A DNA stretch of 64,000 bases, from positions 62,001-126,000 of the forward strand of contig CACDQQ010000001.1 of NCBI GenBank assembly GCA_902555065.1, read 5' to 3'. The stretch is from an uncultured Pelagibacteraceae bacterium. GTDB lineage: Bacteria > Pseudomonadota > Alphaproteobacteria > Pelagibacterales > Pelagibacteraceae. Each line of letters begins with the position of its first letter. Within the stretch, counting starts at the first letter, position 1. The notes beneath the pieces were generated by a model that was not told the DNA's origin, did no database searches, and was given only the letters and a program-made list of their open reading frames with translations. The position numbers and the translations under genes were made by a program. Below, piece by piece: positions 1 to 10,888 of this stretch.

Positions 1-2
1 GA

Positions 3-1022
3 TCAGATTTTGTTTTAAAATTAAAAAAAAAAATTAATAAGAGAATTGGTAAATTATCTTCTGTAAAAAAAATAACTAAAAATAAAGCTTTTTGCTCTTT
101 AATAGTTGGTAAAGATCAGGATATTTTATTCGAACAGTACGCAAAGGACTTTTCTACAAATCAGCCTCAAACAATTATGTCAATTACAAAAATGTTTATA
201 CATTTATTTGTGGGAGAACTGATAGACAGAAAACTAATTAATTTAAATAAGAAAATTTCATTTTACTTGCCAAAAATTGGCAGTGGTTATGCAAATGCAA
301 AAGTAAAAGACGTTTTAGACATGAACATTGTAAATCTATATAGCGAAGATTATACAAAAGCTTATTCGTCTTCATTTTTACACGAGCCTGTGGGAGGATG
401 GAGACTGCCGATTAAAGGCAAAAACATTCAAAGCCAGGAACAATATTTAAATTCAATTAAATCTTTAAAAAGTAGAGATTTAAAAAATTATACCGATCTG
501 GCGCATTATAAATCAGCTAATACCGATGTTATTGGACTAATTGTAGAAAAAGTAAGTAAAAAAAGTTTAAGACAATGGCTGTTGGAAGCAGTTGAAGCAA
601 CAGGATTTGAAGAAGGATTGTATATAGGAACAGATAGATTTGGAACACCGTGGATGTCTGGAGGCGGAAGTTTAATTACAAGAGATTTTTTAAGAATGGG
701 TTTACTTTTTTCTAGGTTTGGAAAAGGTATAAATGGAAAAAATATTGGTTCTAAAACTTTTTTGAGTAAAACTATTAATAGTGAGGGACCCAAATACATT
801 CAATTATCTAAAGATAAATTTGTCTGTTATGTTAATTCATTAATGAAATGCGGTAACTGGATTGGTCACTCTGGGTATGGGGGCCAATTTTTAGGAATAA
901 ATTTGAAAACAAAAGTTGTTGCTGCGTTTTTTTCTGTCTTAGAGACTAAATCTGCAACAAATGAAAAATATAAAAAAGATATGGTAAATATGATAGACCA
1001 AATAATTAGTAAAGATTACTAA
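3..1022 (+). CDS. Beta-lactamase-family serine hydrolase (5'-truncated by window edge)
   Basis: Frame is open from base 3 into the listed ORF (177..1022). SxxK-type motif SITK, later YKSAN (YxN-like) and HSGYGGQ (KTG-like position). The listed Met at 177 lies just before the SxxK motif, so the real start is upstream. Confidence 0.75.
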   Translation, partial: SDFVLKLKKKINKRIGKLSSVKKITKNKAFCSLIVGKDQDILFEQYAKDFSTNQPQTIMSITKMFIHLFVGELIDRKLINLNKKISFYLPKIGSGYANAKVKDVLDMNIVNLYSEDYTKAYSSSFLHEPVGGWRLPIKGKNIQSQEQYLNSIKSLKSRDLKNYTDLAHYKSANTDVIGLIVEKVSKKSLRQWLLEAVEATGFEEGLYIGTDRFGTPWMSGGGSLITRDFLRMGLLFSRFGKGINGKNIGSKTFLSKTINSEGPKYIQLSKDKFVCYVNSLMKCGNWIGHSGYGGQFLGINLKTKVVAAFFSVLETKSATNEKYKKDMVNMIDQIISKDY

Positions 1023-1023
1023 T

Positions 1024-2007
1024 TTAAGAAAATTTTGTTATCAAGGATTTTAAATGTTTATCTGTGACGCCACAACAACCCCCAATAATTTTTACCTGAT
1101 CGTCTATTAACTCAGAACACTTATCAACAAATTCAATTTCATTTTCAGTTATTAATGCTTGCATAGTACTCGTGTCAAATTTATGAATTTCTGGATAGAA
1201 CATAATTGGCCCATTCCAATTTGATTTTAAAACTTTCATTCCCTCTTTTGTATCAATAAACCAACTATGCATAATGCCATAAACATCTCCACCGATAGAT
1301 TTGAGTGAATTAATTATTTCAGCGAAATTTATAATTTTATCTTCAGGAAGGAATTTTGGCTCATCGGGATATTTTAAAGGGTCATATATAATAGATCTCT
1401 CTTTTTCAGCTCTAAAATTTCTACCTACTACGGTTTCATCAAACTTACTTATGCAGCAACTTAATCCAACCCAGACAGGTAAACCTGTTTCCAAAGCTGC
1501 ATTAAGCAAAATTTTAGCGTGATCAATATCTAAAAGCATTTCAAGAATAAGCACTTCGACTCCCTCTTCTTTTAATACCTTCGCTTGTTCTTTATAATTT
1601 TTTTCTTCTTTTGCAAATGATGGTACAAATTTTGTGTCAGGTCTAAATTCATTTTCAGCCAAAGCTAAATATGTTGACATGCTTCCAGCAATTTTAATTT
1701 TTTTTCCAGAATTTTTGACTGCTTGTCTTGCTAACTTAACTGTATCAATGTTAATTTTTATAGTCTGATCTCCTAAATTTGAAGGCTCAAGACAATGCCT
1801 GGCAGTTCCAAAAGTATTGGTTGTTATCATATCACATCCGGCGTTTATATGACTTTCGTGTACTTTGATAACTATTTCTGGTGAGAAAACATTTGCTAAA
1901 CCAGAAAAAGCTGGTCCCATAGTTCCACCAAGTCTCTGAATTTCTGAGCCTGTTCCACCATCTAAGAAGACTTTTTTTTTTGATTTCAATAATTCATTAA
2001 TATCCAT
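1024..2007 (-). CDS. Homocysteine S-methyltransferase family protein
   Basis: N-term FLDGGTGSEIQRLG, TTNTFGTARH, C-term Zn-binding IIGGCCGVTDKHL motif. Confidence 0.85.
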   Translation of the reverse strand: MDINELLKSKKKVFLDGGTGSEIQRLGGTMGPAFSGLANVFSPEIVIKVHESHINAGCDMITTNTFGTARHCLEPSNLGDQTIKINIDTVKLARQAVKNSGKKIKIAGSMSTYLALAENEFRPDTKFVPSFAKEEKNYKEQAKVLKEEGVEVLILEMLLDIDHAKILLNAALETGLPVWVGLSCCISKFDETVVGRNFRAEKERSIIYDPLKYPDEPKFLPEDKIINFAEIINSLKSIGGDVYGIMHSWFIDTKEGMKVLKSNWNGPIMFYPEIHKFDTSTMQALITENEIEFVDKCSELIDDQVKIIGGCCGVTDKHLKSLITKFS

Positions 2008-2909
2008 TATGCTAATTTCTTCTCTGACTTTGGAACATATACAACTTCAATTACACCACCAAGAATTATTAGAATACTACCTATTGTTTCTCTCCAACCA
2101 AAAGGTTCATTTGTTAAAATACTAGCACTAACAACACCAACAATTATTTCAGCTAAAAATAAAATAGATGATAAGCCGGCTCCTAGTTTGCTTGGAGCCC
2201 AAAAGATTATTACTCCTGTAGGAATAAAATAAAATATCGAAATAAGTAATAAAAAAGTGGACATTGACATGATAACCTCCACTGATGGAACTGGTCCTAA
2301 ATAATCTACTAAGAATAACCCAATAGGTATACTGGCTAAACCTCCATAAAAAAAGAATGTGAATATAATTGGAAAGACTCCATCTGTTTTAATTATTTCC
2401 ATTCTAATTAAACCAGCACCAAATAGTGCACCTCCAGCAAGAGCCAACCAATCCCCTGCATTTTGAGGTAATGGAATTATATTTTCTTGACTGAATACAA
2501 TCCATAAACCTCCTAGTGCCAAACCTAATGTGATTACCCTCTTCCAACCAAATTTCTTTTTTAAAAATATAATTTCAAATATTGTTGTCCAAACAGGTAT
2601 CATGTAAAACATGATTAATGCTTTAACTACATCAGTAAGAAGAAAGCTAAGAGCATAACAAACAAATCCACTTCCAACAAAAAAACCAGTGAGAGGAAAT
2701 TCCAATCCAATAGACTTTCCTTTTATAACTCTCCAAATTGCGACTGGCGATAATATTAATATTCCAACCGCCATTTGGGATATTGTTCCCCAGCCACCAG
2801 TCAAACCTCCATCTTCTAATATTCTTTGAGGTAACCAATAAATTCCCCATGAACCAGCAGCAATAGCTAATGCAAATGAAATTTTAAAATGATGAGGGTG
2901 TCTGGTCAT
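2007..2909 (-). CDS. EamA/DMT-family transporter
   Basis: About 10 hydrophobic segments, two EamA-like repeats; start/stop overlap with the downstream gene. Confidence 0.75.
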   Translation of the reverse strand: MTRHPHHFKISFALAIAAGSWGIYWLPQRILEDGGLTGGWGTISQMAVGILILSPVAIWRVIKGKSIGLEFPLTGFFVGSGFVCYALSFLLTDVVKALIMFYMIPVWTTIFEIIFLKKKFGWKRVITLGLALGGLWIVFSQENIIPLPQNAGDWLALAGGALFGAGLIRMEIIKTDGVFPIIFTFFFYGGLASIPIGLFLVDYLGPVPSVEVIMSMSTFLLLISIFYFIPTGVIIFWAPSKLGAGLSSILFLAEIIVGVVSASILTNEPFGWRETIGSILIILGGVIEVVYVPKSEKKLA

Positions 2910-2911
2910 TA

Positions 2912-4324
2912 TTATTCCGATAATTCTGGTTTAAATTTTGAAAAGTTAAAAATTTCTTCATAAGATTTGGCAAAGTTAATTAGTTTATTATCTTCTTTAA
3001 CATTTGCTATAATCTGCATTCCCATTGGTAGCCCTTTATTATTAAAACCAACTGGAATAGATATAGTTGGCAAACCAAGCAAACTTGATAATGTATAGAC
3101 TTCCATATATCTATGATAAGTGTCAATTTTATTGTTATTGATAAATTCTGGATTGTTTAGGTTCTTTTCAAAAGGAAATAGTTGAGCCGATGGTAATGCT
3201 AAAAAATCGTAATGTTTAAATAGGTTTTGTATTTTATCCATATATTTATTTCTTATTTCTATTGCTTTTAAAACATCGTTTGTTTTGATGCTTTTCCCTT
3301 TTTCATATTCCCAATATGCTTGGGAAGGTAATTCATTTAAATTTTTTAAATTATATAACAAAAAGTTTTCATACAAAAATTTGGCTCTTAATATTATCCA
3401 AGAATACCACAATTCTTCTGAATTAATTTCAGTTTTTAAATCTTCAATATTTAAATTATTTGACTGTAATTTTTTTAAAATATTTTCACATAAGTCGATG
3501 ATTCCATCTTCATACTTATATTGTTCGTTTAGATCAATGCACCATCCAATTTTTAAATCTGAAAGTTTTTTTATATTTATAACTTCAAGATCGAAAGATA
3601 ATTTATCCTTTACATTCTTCCCTTTTATATAGTTAAATAAAAATTCCATGTCATTAGGAGTCCTAGCAAAACATCCAGTTGTAGATATTAAAGGAAAATC
3701 TTTTAAATTTTTAATTTCAAATCTATCTTCTGCAATCGCACCAGGTGTTGGTCTTAATCCATAAATATTTGCAAATGCTGCTGGGTTTCTACAAGATCCC
3801 ATCATATCTGTGCCATCTGCAAAAGGAATTAAATTTGCCGCAACAGCTGCTGCTGCACCACCAGAAGACCCTCCCGCTGACTTACTATGGTCATAAACAT
3901 TTGAAGTTGCTCCATAAACTCTGTTAGTAGTATGACAACCAACAGCAAATTCAGAGAGATTTGTTTTACCAATTAAAATTGTGTTTTTTCTATAATTATC
4001 TACTAATAAAGAGTCCTGTTTTGGGATATTTTTTAATAACTCTTTATATCCATAACAAGTTACCTCATTTTTAATATCAAATAATTCTTTAACAGCAATT
4101 GGAAGTCCATAAATATCATCTTTGTCATTATCACTATTAAAATTTTCATCTTTTAATTTTGCTTCTTCAGTAATTTTTGTTTCATCTATATGTGAAATAA
4201 TAGCATTTAATTTTGGGTTGAATTTTTTTATTCTATCTAAATAGAAATTTATTACCTCTGCAATTTTAATTTCCCTATCTTTAATTTTTGAAATTATTTG
4301 ATGGACAGAGAAATTCTCAAGCAC
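2912..4324 (-). CDS. Amidase signature family protein
   Basis: AGGSSGGAAAAVAANLIPFADGTDMMGSCRNPAAFANIYGLRPT amidase signature; LGLPTISIPVGF C-term. Confidence 0.85.
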   Translation of the reverse strand: MLENFSVHQIISKIKDREIKIAEVINFYLDRIKKFNPKLNAIISHIDETKITEEAKLKDENFNSDNDKDDIYGLPIAVKELFDIKNEVTCYGYKELLKNIPKQDSLLVDNYRKNTILIGKTNLSEFAVGCHTTNRVYGATSNVYDHSKSAGGSSGGAAAAVAANLIPFADGTDMMGSCRNPAAFANIYGLRPTPGAIAEDRFEIKNLKDFPLISTTGCFARTPNDMEFLFNYIKGKNVKDKLSFDLEVINIKKLSDLKIGWCIDLNEQYKYEDGIIDLCENILKKLQSNNLNIEDLKTEINSEELWYSWIILRAKFLYENFLLYNLKNLNELPSQAYWEYEKGKSIKTNDVLKAIEIRNKYMDKIQNLFKHYDFLALPSAQLFPFEKNLNNPEFINNNKIDTYHRYMEVYTLSSLLGLPTISIPVGFNNKGLPMGMQIIANVKEDNKLINFAKSYEEIFNFSKFKPELSE

Positions 4325-4334
4325 TTAATTAAAC

Positions 4335-5525
4335 CTATCTTGCTTGTCTAATACTCTCTAAAACTAAAGTCTTGACCTCGTCTAATGATGCCTTTTTAGG
4401 ATTTTGTCCATAAGCTTGATCTAGCATTGATTTCTTTGCTATTCTCTCCTGGCAATCTTCTGGTACTCCCAATTCATTTAATCCTTTAGGGATTTTTAAT
4501 TTATCTAGAATTATATTTAAGTTGTCTTGAAAACTTTCAATTGAATGATTTTCAAACTGCATAGCCTCTGACATTCTTTTAACTTTTTCTTCTAATCCAG
4601 GCAAATTATATTTCATTACTGCGGGAAGTATAATTGCATTAGTCAATCCATGATGAGTATTATATTCAGCTCCAACCATATGTGAAATTGCATGAACTAA
4701 ACCTAGGCCTTTTAAGAAAGCTATTCCGCCCAAATAAGATCCTATGATCATTCCTCCTCTAGCTAAAAGATTATCGGGTTCTTCCACAGCTAAATAAAGT
4801 GATTTTGAAATTAAATTTAAACTTTCTAATGCAGAACCATCACAAAGTGGATGAAACATAGGAACACTATAACCTTCAATTGCATGTATCATTGCATCTA
4901 TACCTGTCCAAGCAGTAAGATTTGCTGGTAATTTTAAAGTTAGCTCTGGATCTACTAAAGCTAAACATGGTCGGGCATCTGGATGCCATAAACAAAACTT
5001 CATTCCTTTTTCAAGATGAGTAACCATAGCTGTAACTTCTGTTTCAGCACCAGTTCCTGCTGTAGTTGGAATAGTAATTATTTTTGGAAAAGGATTTTCC
5101 ATAGTTAATTTTGGTGGCTCTTTTTCAAATTCAAAATCCCATAACGGTACTCCGCTATTAACTGTAAGAGAAATTGCTTTGCCTCCATCCATTGCACTTC
5201 CACCGCCTATTGCAATTATTGCATCATGATTGCCTTCACGAAATTTTTTACATCCAGAATCTATTTCATCATCTCTAGGATTTGGCGATATATTTGAATA
5301 AATATCTGATTTGATTTTTGAATCATTAAGCAAATTTTGTAAGTCACTTATAAATGATAAATTTACACTACCACTATCAGTAACGATTAATGCGTTATTT
5401 ATTTTAAAATTTTTACAAAAATTTCCAATTTCTTTAAATCTTCCAGGACCATAAGCTGTAAAAGTTGGAAATGTCCAATCCTGATTATTTAATAAAAATT
5501 CTTCATTGAGCTTAAAATTTTGCAT
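4335..5525 (-). CDS. Iron-containing alcohol dehydrogenase
   Basis: AIGGGSAMDGGKAI, TIPTTAGTGAETE, HAISHMVGAEYNTHHGLTNAIILP Fe-ADH motifs. Confidence 0.9.
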   Translation of the reverse strand: MQNFKLNEEFLLNNQDWTFPTFTAYGPGRFKEIGNFCKNFKINNALIVTDSGSVNLSFISDLQNLLNDSKIKSDIYSNISPNPRDDEIDSGCKKFREGNHDAIIAIGGGSAMDGGKAISLTVNSGVPLWDFEFEKEPPKLTMENPFPKIITIPTTAGTGAETEVTAMVTHLEKGMKFCLWHPDARPCLALVDPELTLKLPANLTAWTGIDAMIHAIEGYSVPMFHPLCDGSALESLNLISKSLYLAVEEPDNLLARGGMIIGSYLGGIAFLKGLGLVHAISHMVGAEYNTHHGLTNAIILPAVMKYNLPGLEEKVKRMSEAMQFENHSIESFQDNLNIILDKLKIPKGLNELGVPEDCQERIAKKSMLDQAYGQNPKKASLDEVKTLVLESIRQAR

Positions 5526-5563
5526 AATATTTTAAAAACTTATACTAATTTCAATATTATTAA

Positions 5564-6496
5564 ATGAAAATTTCATCCGAAAAAACAGATCTAAAAAAAA
5601 CATATTTAGCAATTGCTACAATGCTCTTAGCAATTTTGTGTATAGATCTTTACATGGTTATTATTAAATTTTTAGGTGATGAATACTCAATAATTCAATT
5701 AACTTTATTTAGAAATGTAGCAGCAATTATACCTTTGCTATTATTGATCTTATTCACAAATGAATTTTCAACAATATTTAAAAACATAGGCAATAAGTTT
5801 TTGATATTGAGTTGCTTGAGAGGAATATGTTTTCTTTCTATGAATGTATTTATTTTTATTTCGGTAGTAAATCTGGAGTTTGCAACTGCAATGACGCTAA
5901 CCTTTTCGTCACCTTTCTTCATAGTAATACTATCAATAATTTTATTGAGTGAAAAAATTGGTATTTATAGATGGTCAGCAGTTATAATCGGTTTTGTTGG
6001 TGTAGTTATGATAATGAAACCAACAAGTGAAATTTTTAGTTTATACTCAATCTTTCCAATTTTAACCGCTATAGCATGGGCTTTCACAGTCATAATTTTA
6101 AAATTCATTCAAGGCAATCATTCAACTGCTAAAATTCAATTATACACGTTAATATTTAATGTCATTGGTGGTTTAATATTATTTTTTTTTACTACAGGAC
6201 ATGTTGAAATTAAGAATTTTAAAGATTTTATTTTGATGACAATGACTGGGGTTTTGGGTGGTACAGCAGCAATATTATTTATTTACTCTTACCGTTTAAT
6301 TTCAGCAAGTAAAATTGCTTCATTTGAGTATCTTGGTATACCATCATCTTTTATTCTTGGTTGGATTTTCTTTAATGAAGCTCCATGGGGACAACTATTT
6401 CCTGGAGTGATAGTAATTATTTTTGCTGGTATGATTATTATATGGAGAGATAATATTAAAAAGAAATCAATAGAGGGTAATAAGCAAATTTATTGA
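5564..6496 (+). CDS. EamA/DMT-family transporter
   Basis: Multiple TM segments; internal EamA repeat pattern (LSEKIGIYRWSAVIIGFVGVVMI). Confidence 0.8.
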   Translation: MKISSEKTDLKKTYLAIATMLLAILCIDLYMVIIKFLGDEYSIIQLTLFRNVAAIIPLLLLILFTNEFSTIFKNIGNKFLILSCLRGICFLSMNVFIFISVVNLEFATAMTLTFSSPFFIVILSIILLSEKIGIYRWSAVIIGFVGVVMIMKPTSEIFSLYSIFPILTAIAWAFTVIILKFIQGNHSTAKIQLYTLIFNVIGGLILFFFTTGHVEIKNFKDFILMTMTGVLGGTAAILFIYSYRLISASKIASFEYLGIPSSFILGWIFFNEAPWGQLFPGVIVIIFAGMIIIWRDNIKKKSIEGNKQIY

Positions 6497-7536
6497 TTTG
6501 ATCTCATAGATTTCATGACTATTACTCTATCTATTTCACCTAATAGCTTTCCACTTTCGTTACAAACTACTGGATAAGTTTTATCATTATCAATTAGCCT
6601 ATCTATTAAATTTTCAATTTTAGAATTATCTAAAATATTATCTTTTCCATTCTCAAATAAATTTTTTGTTTCATTGCAGCATTCTGTTCTCATGACTTTG
6701 CCTGCACTTAATACTTTATATTTAGGAACATCTTCGCAAAAATCTTTAACATATTGATCTTTTGGATTAGATACAATTTCTTCAGGTGTGCCAACTTGAG
6801 AAACTTCTCCATCTTTCATAATTGCTATGTGATCTCCCATTTTAATTGCCTCTAAAAAATCGTGAGTTATAAATACCATAGTTTTTTGGAGCTTCTCTTG
6901 GATCTTTAAAAGCTCATCTTGCATTTCTCTTCTAATCAAAGGATCCAAAGCTGAAAAAGGTTCATCAAAAATTAATATTTCAGGATCCACAGCTAACGCT
7001 CTTGCAAGTCCTACCCTTTGCTGCATACCTCCAGATAATTCTCTTGGATAATTATTATGCCAACCATCTAAGCCAACCATTTTTAAAACTTCCATTGACT
7101 TATCTGTTCTTATATCTTTTTTTGTTCCCCTTACTTCTAATCCATAACCAATATTTTCTAGGACTGTTCTATGAGGAAATAAACCAAAATGTTGGAAAAC
7201 CATGCTCATTTTATTTCTTCTTAATTCTAATAATTCACTTGCGCTCATTTTTGTAACTTCAACATCATCCATTTTCACCATGCCAGCTGTTGGTTCAATC
7301 AATCTCGAAATACATCTGACTAGTGTTGATTTTCCACTACCAGATAATCCCATTACAACAAATGTTTCACCTTTTTGAATTGAGAAACTGACATCTTTAA
7401 CAGCAACAACATGTCCAGTCTTTTCTTGAACTTCCTTAATACTTAAATTTTTATCAAGGTTTTTAATAATTCTTTTTTCGTCGGGTCCAAATAACTTCCA
7501 TATATTTGTACAAGTGATTTTTTGTTCTAAGGCCAT
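6490..7536 (-). CDS. proV: Glycine betaine/proline-type ABC transporter ATP-binding protein
   Basis: Walker A GLSGSGKST, LSGGMQQRVGLARAL signature, Walker B ILIFDEPFSALD, C-terminal CBS-like tail. Confidence 0.88.
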   Translation of the reverse strand: MALEQKITCTNIWKLFGPDEKRIIKNLDKNLSIKEVQEKTGHVVAVKDVSFSIQKGETFVVMGLSGSGKSTLVRCISRLIEPTAGMVKMDDVEVTKMSASELLELRRNKMSMVFQHFGLFPHRTVLENIGYGLEVRGTKKDIRTDKSMEVLKMVGLDGWHNNYPRELSGGMQQRVGLARALAVDPEILIFDEPFSALDPLIRREMQDELLKIQEKLQKTMVFITHDFLEAIKMGDHIAIMKDGEVSQVGTPEEIVSNPKDQYVKDFCEDVPKYKVLSAGKVMRTECCNETKNLFENGKDNILDNSKIENLIDRLIDNDKTYPVVCNESGKLLGEIDRVIVMKSMRSNQ

Positions 7537-7571
7537 TTTTAATAAATAATATTACCCCAAAAATAGACAAT

Positions 7572-7592
7572 ATTTTACTTTAAATGTAAAAT
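7572..7592. promoter_or_regulatory. Inverted repeat ATTTTAC-N7-GTAAAAT in the divergent proV/proW intergenic region
   Basis: Perfect 7-bp inverted repeat read directly; regulatory role unproven in an AT-rich context. Confidence 0.3.
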
Positions 7593-7613
7593 TATTTATT
7601 TTAACTTGCTAAC

Positions 7614-9728
7614 ATGGCTACTAGAACTGATTTAATAGATAAATCAAATCAATCAAAAAACATAATAACTTATGTAATTATTGGAGTTGTTTTTTTGGTA
7701 GCTCTGTGGCTATCGACTCAAAGTGAAGGGCCTTCAAAATTTCCTAAAGAAGTCACTGATAAATTTACATTTACAGCTTGGGTGAATGATGGAGAAGATT
7801 ATTTAAAAAAAAATTACAGATGGGTAACTAAACTTATAGCAAGCTATATAAAAGAAACTTATTATTTTTTAGAAGACTTTTTACTAGAGTCTCCTTGGAT
7901 TTTGATAGCTGCAATAATTGTTATACCCTGCATAATTGCAGGTGGTTTGCGATTGGGAATTTATTCTTCCTTTGTAGTTTATTTTTGGGGAGCAACAGGA
8001 ATGTGGGAACCATCCTTGCAAACAGTGGCATTAATGGGTTTATCAGTTTTATTATGTGTGTTTTTTGGATTTATACTGGGTGTCTTGTGTTCACAAAGTA
8101 ATAGATTTGAAAATTTTATGAAGCCAGTCTTAGATACTATGCAGGTAATGCCAGCATTTGTGTATTTGTTCCCAGCATTATTTTTTTTTGGGATAGGGGG
8201 TGCACCAGCAATATTAGCTACAATGATATATGCAATGCCTCCAATAATAAGATTGACAAACACTGGTATAAGACAAGTGCCAGCTCAAACTATTGAGTCT
8301 GCAACTTCCTTTGGTTCAAGTAAACTTCAATTGTTATTTAAAATTAAAATTCCATTATCTTTACCAAGTATAATGATGGGTATTAACCAGGTAATAATGA
8401 TGGCATTAGCGTTAGTGGTTCTTGCATGTTTTATAGGTGCTGAAGGTATTGGTGGTCAAGTTTGGCAAGCAATAAGAAGATTGGATGTTGGTTGGGCAAT
8501 GGAAGGTGGGTTATGCATTTTATTTATGGCGATAATGTTTGATAGATTTAGTTTAGCGTTTAGTAAAAATAAAGAAAGGCTTCCTTCAGATGTACAAAGA
8601 TTTTACTTGCTTCCTCAAAGTTGGGAAAAATACCAAATCGCAAAAATTTTAGAAATGCCACTAAGTTTTGGAAATAAGATTTTAAAAAGTATATGTCAAA
8701 CAGTTACATCTGCTATAGCAGTAGTATTTAGAATCTTAATTTCGGTTTTTAATAAATCTACAGCAGAAAACATTGGTGAATTTATTAGTAAAAGATTTTA
8801 TGTTATTCCTTATTTTCTAGTTTTATTTCTAATTGCATTTATAGATCATTACTTTTTAGAAATTGGAACATTTCCAAAAGAATGGAAATTATCGATAAGA
8901 CAACCAATTACTAATGCAGTGGAAAGCCTGACTGTAAATCCAGGATTTATTTCTTTTGCAAAAGGTTTAAGAGCTTTTGTTTATTTAAATTTGTTAAGAC
9001 CTTTAGATGTTTTTCTAACCCAAATACCTTGGTGGTATACATTGGCAGTATTTGCAGCTTTGGGTTATATAACTGTTGGAATAAGATTTGCAATAATTAC
9101 TGCAGTCCTTCTTCTATTTATTGGTGCATGTGGAATATGGACTCAATCAATGATAACTTTATCGTCAGTACTTGTGTCAGTTGTGCTATGTTTTGTTATA
9201 GGAGTTCCTCTTGGAATAATTGCATCTTACAATGAAAGATTTAGAAATATTCAAAACGTTGTGTTAGATGCAATGCAAACACTTCCTTATTTCTGTTATT
9301 TAATTCCTGTTCTAATGTTTTTTGGAGGTGGAACAGTTTCAGCTGTTCTTGCAACTGTAATATATTCAATTCCACCAATAATTAGATTAACATCACTAGG
9401 TTTAACACAGGTTTCTGGTACTTACTCTGAAGTATCAAGATCATTTGGTGGAACACTTATTCAAACATTAAATAAAGTCAAATTCCCATTAGCTGTTCCA
9501 AGTTTAGTTATTGGATTTAATCAGACTGTAATTATGGCTTTTGCTATGCAAATAGTTACACCGCTTATTGGTGGTAAGGGCTTGGGTTTAGAGGTATTTA
9601 ATGGTCTAGCAAGGTCCGATACTGGTAGAGGTCTAGCGGCAGGGATTGGAATTGTACTGTTAGCTATAATCATCGATAGAATTACACTTGCATATACAAA
9701 GAAACAAAGAGAAGCCTTGGGTTTATAA
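7614..9728 (+). CDS. proW: Glycine betaine/proline-type ABC transporter, fused double permease
   Basis: Two BPD_transp_1-like modules in one 704-aa ORF (LDTMQVMPAFVYLFP...IPPIIRLTNTG and LDAMQTLPYFCYLIP...IPPIIRLTSLG). Confidence 0.9.
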   Translation: MATRTDLIDKSNQSKNIITYVIIGVVFLVALWLSTQSEGPSKFPKEVTDKFTFTAWVNDGEDYLKKNYRWVTKLIASYIKETYYFLEDFLLESPWILIAAIIVIPCIIAGGLRLGIYSSFVVYFWGATGMWEPSLQTVALMGLSVLLCVFFGFILGVLCSQSNRFENFMKPVLDTMQVMPAFVYLFPALFFFGIGGAPAILATMIYAMPPIIRLTNTGIRQVPAQTIESATSFGSSKLQLLFKIKIPLSLPSIMMGINQVIMMALALVVLACFIGAEGIGGQVWQAIRRLDVGWAMEGGLCILFMAIMFDRFSLAFSKNKERLPSDVQRFYLLPQSWEKYQIAKILEMPLSFGNKILKSICQTVTSAIAVVFRILISVFNKSTAENIGEFISKRFYVIPYFLVLFLIAFIDHYFLEIGTFPKEWKLSIRQPITNAVESLTVNPGFISFAKGLRAFVYLNLLRPLDVFLTQIPWWYTLAVFAALGYITVGIRFAIITAVLLLFIGACGIWTQSMITLSSVLVSVVLCFVIGVPLGIIASYNERFRNIQNVVLDAMQTLPYFCYLIPVLMFFGGGTVSAVLATVIYSIPPIIRLTSLGLTQVSGTYSEVSRSFGGTLIQTLNKVKFPLAVPSLVIGFNQTVIMAFAMQIVTPLIGGKGLGLEVFNGLARSDTGRGLAAGIGIVLLAIIIDRITLAYTKKQREALGL

Positions 9729-9819
9729 ACCAATAAAATAGTGGTGATTTGCAAGGTTTACAGACAGTTATAATTTGTTCTAAAATAGGACTTTAATTAA
9801 TTAAAAAGAGAGGAAGTAA

Positions 9820-10830
9820 ATGAAGTTATCAAAGAAAATATCAACACTTATTCTTTCTGTAGTGTTGCTAATTGGATCTTTTGGTCATGCCAATGCTGCC
9901 AAAAGACTTCATGCGGCTATAGCAGATTGGACTGGTGGGATAATTACATGTGAAGTTGCAGTTGCAATCCTTGAAAGAGAAATGGGATATAAAGTTAAAC
10001 AAACAGTATTCCCATCTGGAACTGGATTATGGGAAGCTATTGCTGCTGGAGAACTAGATTTTGCATGTGAAAGTTGGCCAAGTTATGCTGAAGCTGATTC
10101 TGTAATGTTAAAAGAAGACCTAATATACGAAGGTAAAGTCGTTGGAACATACAACGGTGATGGAAGTGTAGATCTTTTAGGGACATCTGGAATAATTGGT
10201 TTATCTGATTATTGGATACCTAGATATGCAGCAGAGGAACTTGGCATAAAAACTTGGAAAGATTTAAACAAACATAAAGCAAAATTTGCAACTATTGAAA
10301 GTGGTAAGAGAGGTAGACTAATTGGATGTCCGGTTGCAGGTTGGAACTGTCATGACCAAAAAAGACTTGATCTCTTAGGAATAGACTTCCAAGCTGACGA
10401 ACTTGGAACAGAAGCTGCTGCTATCGCAGAAGCAAAAGCTGCTTACATGCGAAAAGAACCATTCCTACTTTATCTATGGTCTCCGCATTGGTTCTTTGGA
10501 GAGTTTGATATGGTTGGAGTGCAACTACCTGAACATAAAGTTTGTGATCCAGATACGTTCACAGAAGCAGGAAACTGGAAAGATTGTGGAACAAAAGGAT
10601 GGCCAGCAACTGGTTGGGCTAAAGATTACACGATGAACTACGGAAACCCAGCTACTTTTGCTAGTGCAGAACATGCTGATGCTAAGAAGTTCTTTGAAAA
10701 AATGTCTTTACAAAATATTGACCAAGCTAAAATGTTAGTTGAAGTTGATATTAAGAAAAGAGATGTAAAAGAAGTTGTTAATGAGTGGTTAGACAATAAT
10801 CCAGATAAATGGAAAAGTTGGCTTCCATAA
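9820..10830 (+). CDS. proX: Glycine betaine/carnitine-type ABC transporter substrate-binding protein
   Basis: Signal peptide; OpuAC-like fold pattern (ADWTGGIITCEVAVAILEREMGYKV...CESWPSYAEA); adjacent to proW. Confidence 0.85.
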   Translation: MKLSKKISTLILSVVLLIGSFGHANAAKRLHAAIADWTGGIITCEVAVAILEREMGYKVKQTVFPSGTGLWEAIAAGELDFACESWPSYAEADSVMLKEDLIYEGKVVGTYNGDGSVDLLGTSGIIGLSDYWIPRYAAEELGIKTWKDLNKHKAKFATIESGKRGRLIGCPVAGWNCHDQKRLDLLGIDFQADELGTEAAAIAEAKAAYMRKEPFLLYLWSPHWFFGEFDMVGVQLPEHKVCDPDTFTEAGNWKDCGTKGWPATGWAKDYTMNYGNPATFASAEHADAKKFFEKMSLQNIDQAKMLVEVDIKKRDVKEVVNEWLDNNPDKWKSWLP

Positions 10831-10853
10831 TAACTTTAAAATAAATTAGATAA

Positions 10854-10888
10854 AAAGGGCTTTGATTCTCAAAGCCCTTTTTTTTTAT
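10854..10888 (+). terminator. Rho-independent terminator after proX
   Basis: AAAGGGCTTTG-ATTCT-CAAAGCCCTTT followed by a T-run. Confidence 0.88.

Noticed and set aside
3285-3632. 115-aa plus-strand ORF opposite the amidase
   Set aside because: Antisense shadow ORF with no recognisable motif.
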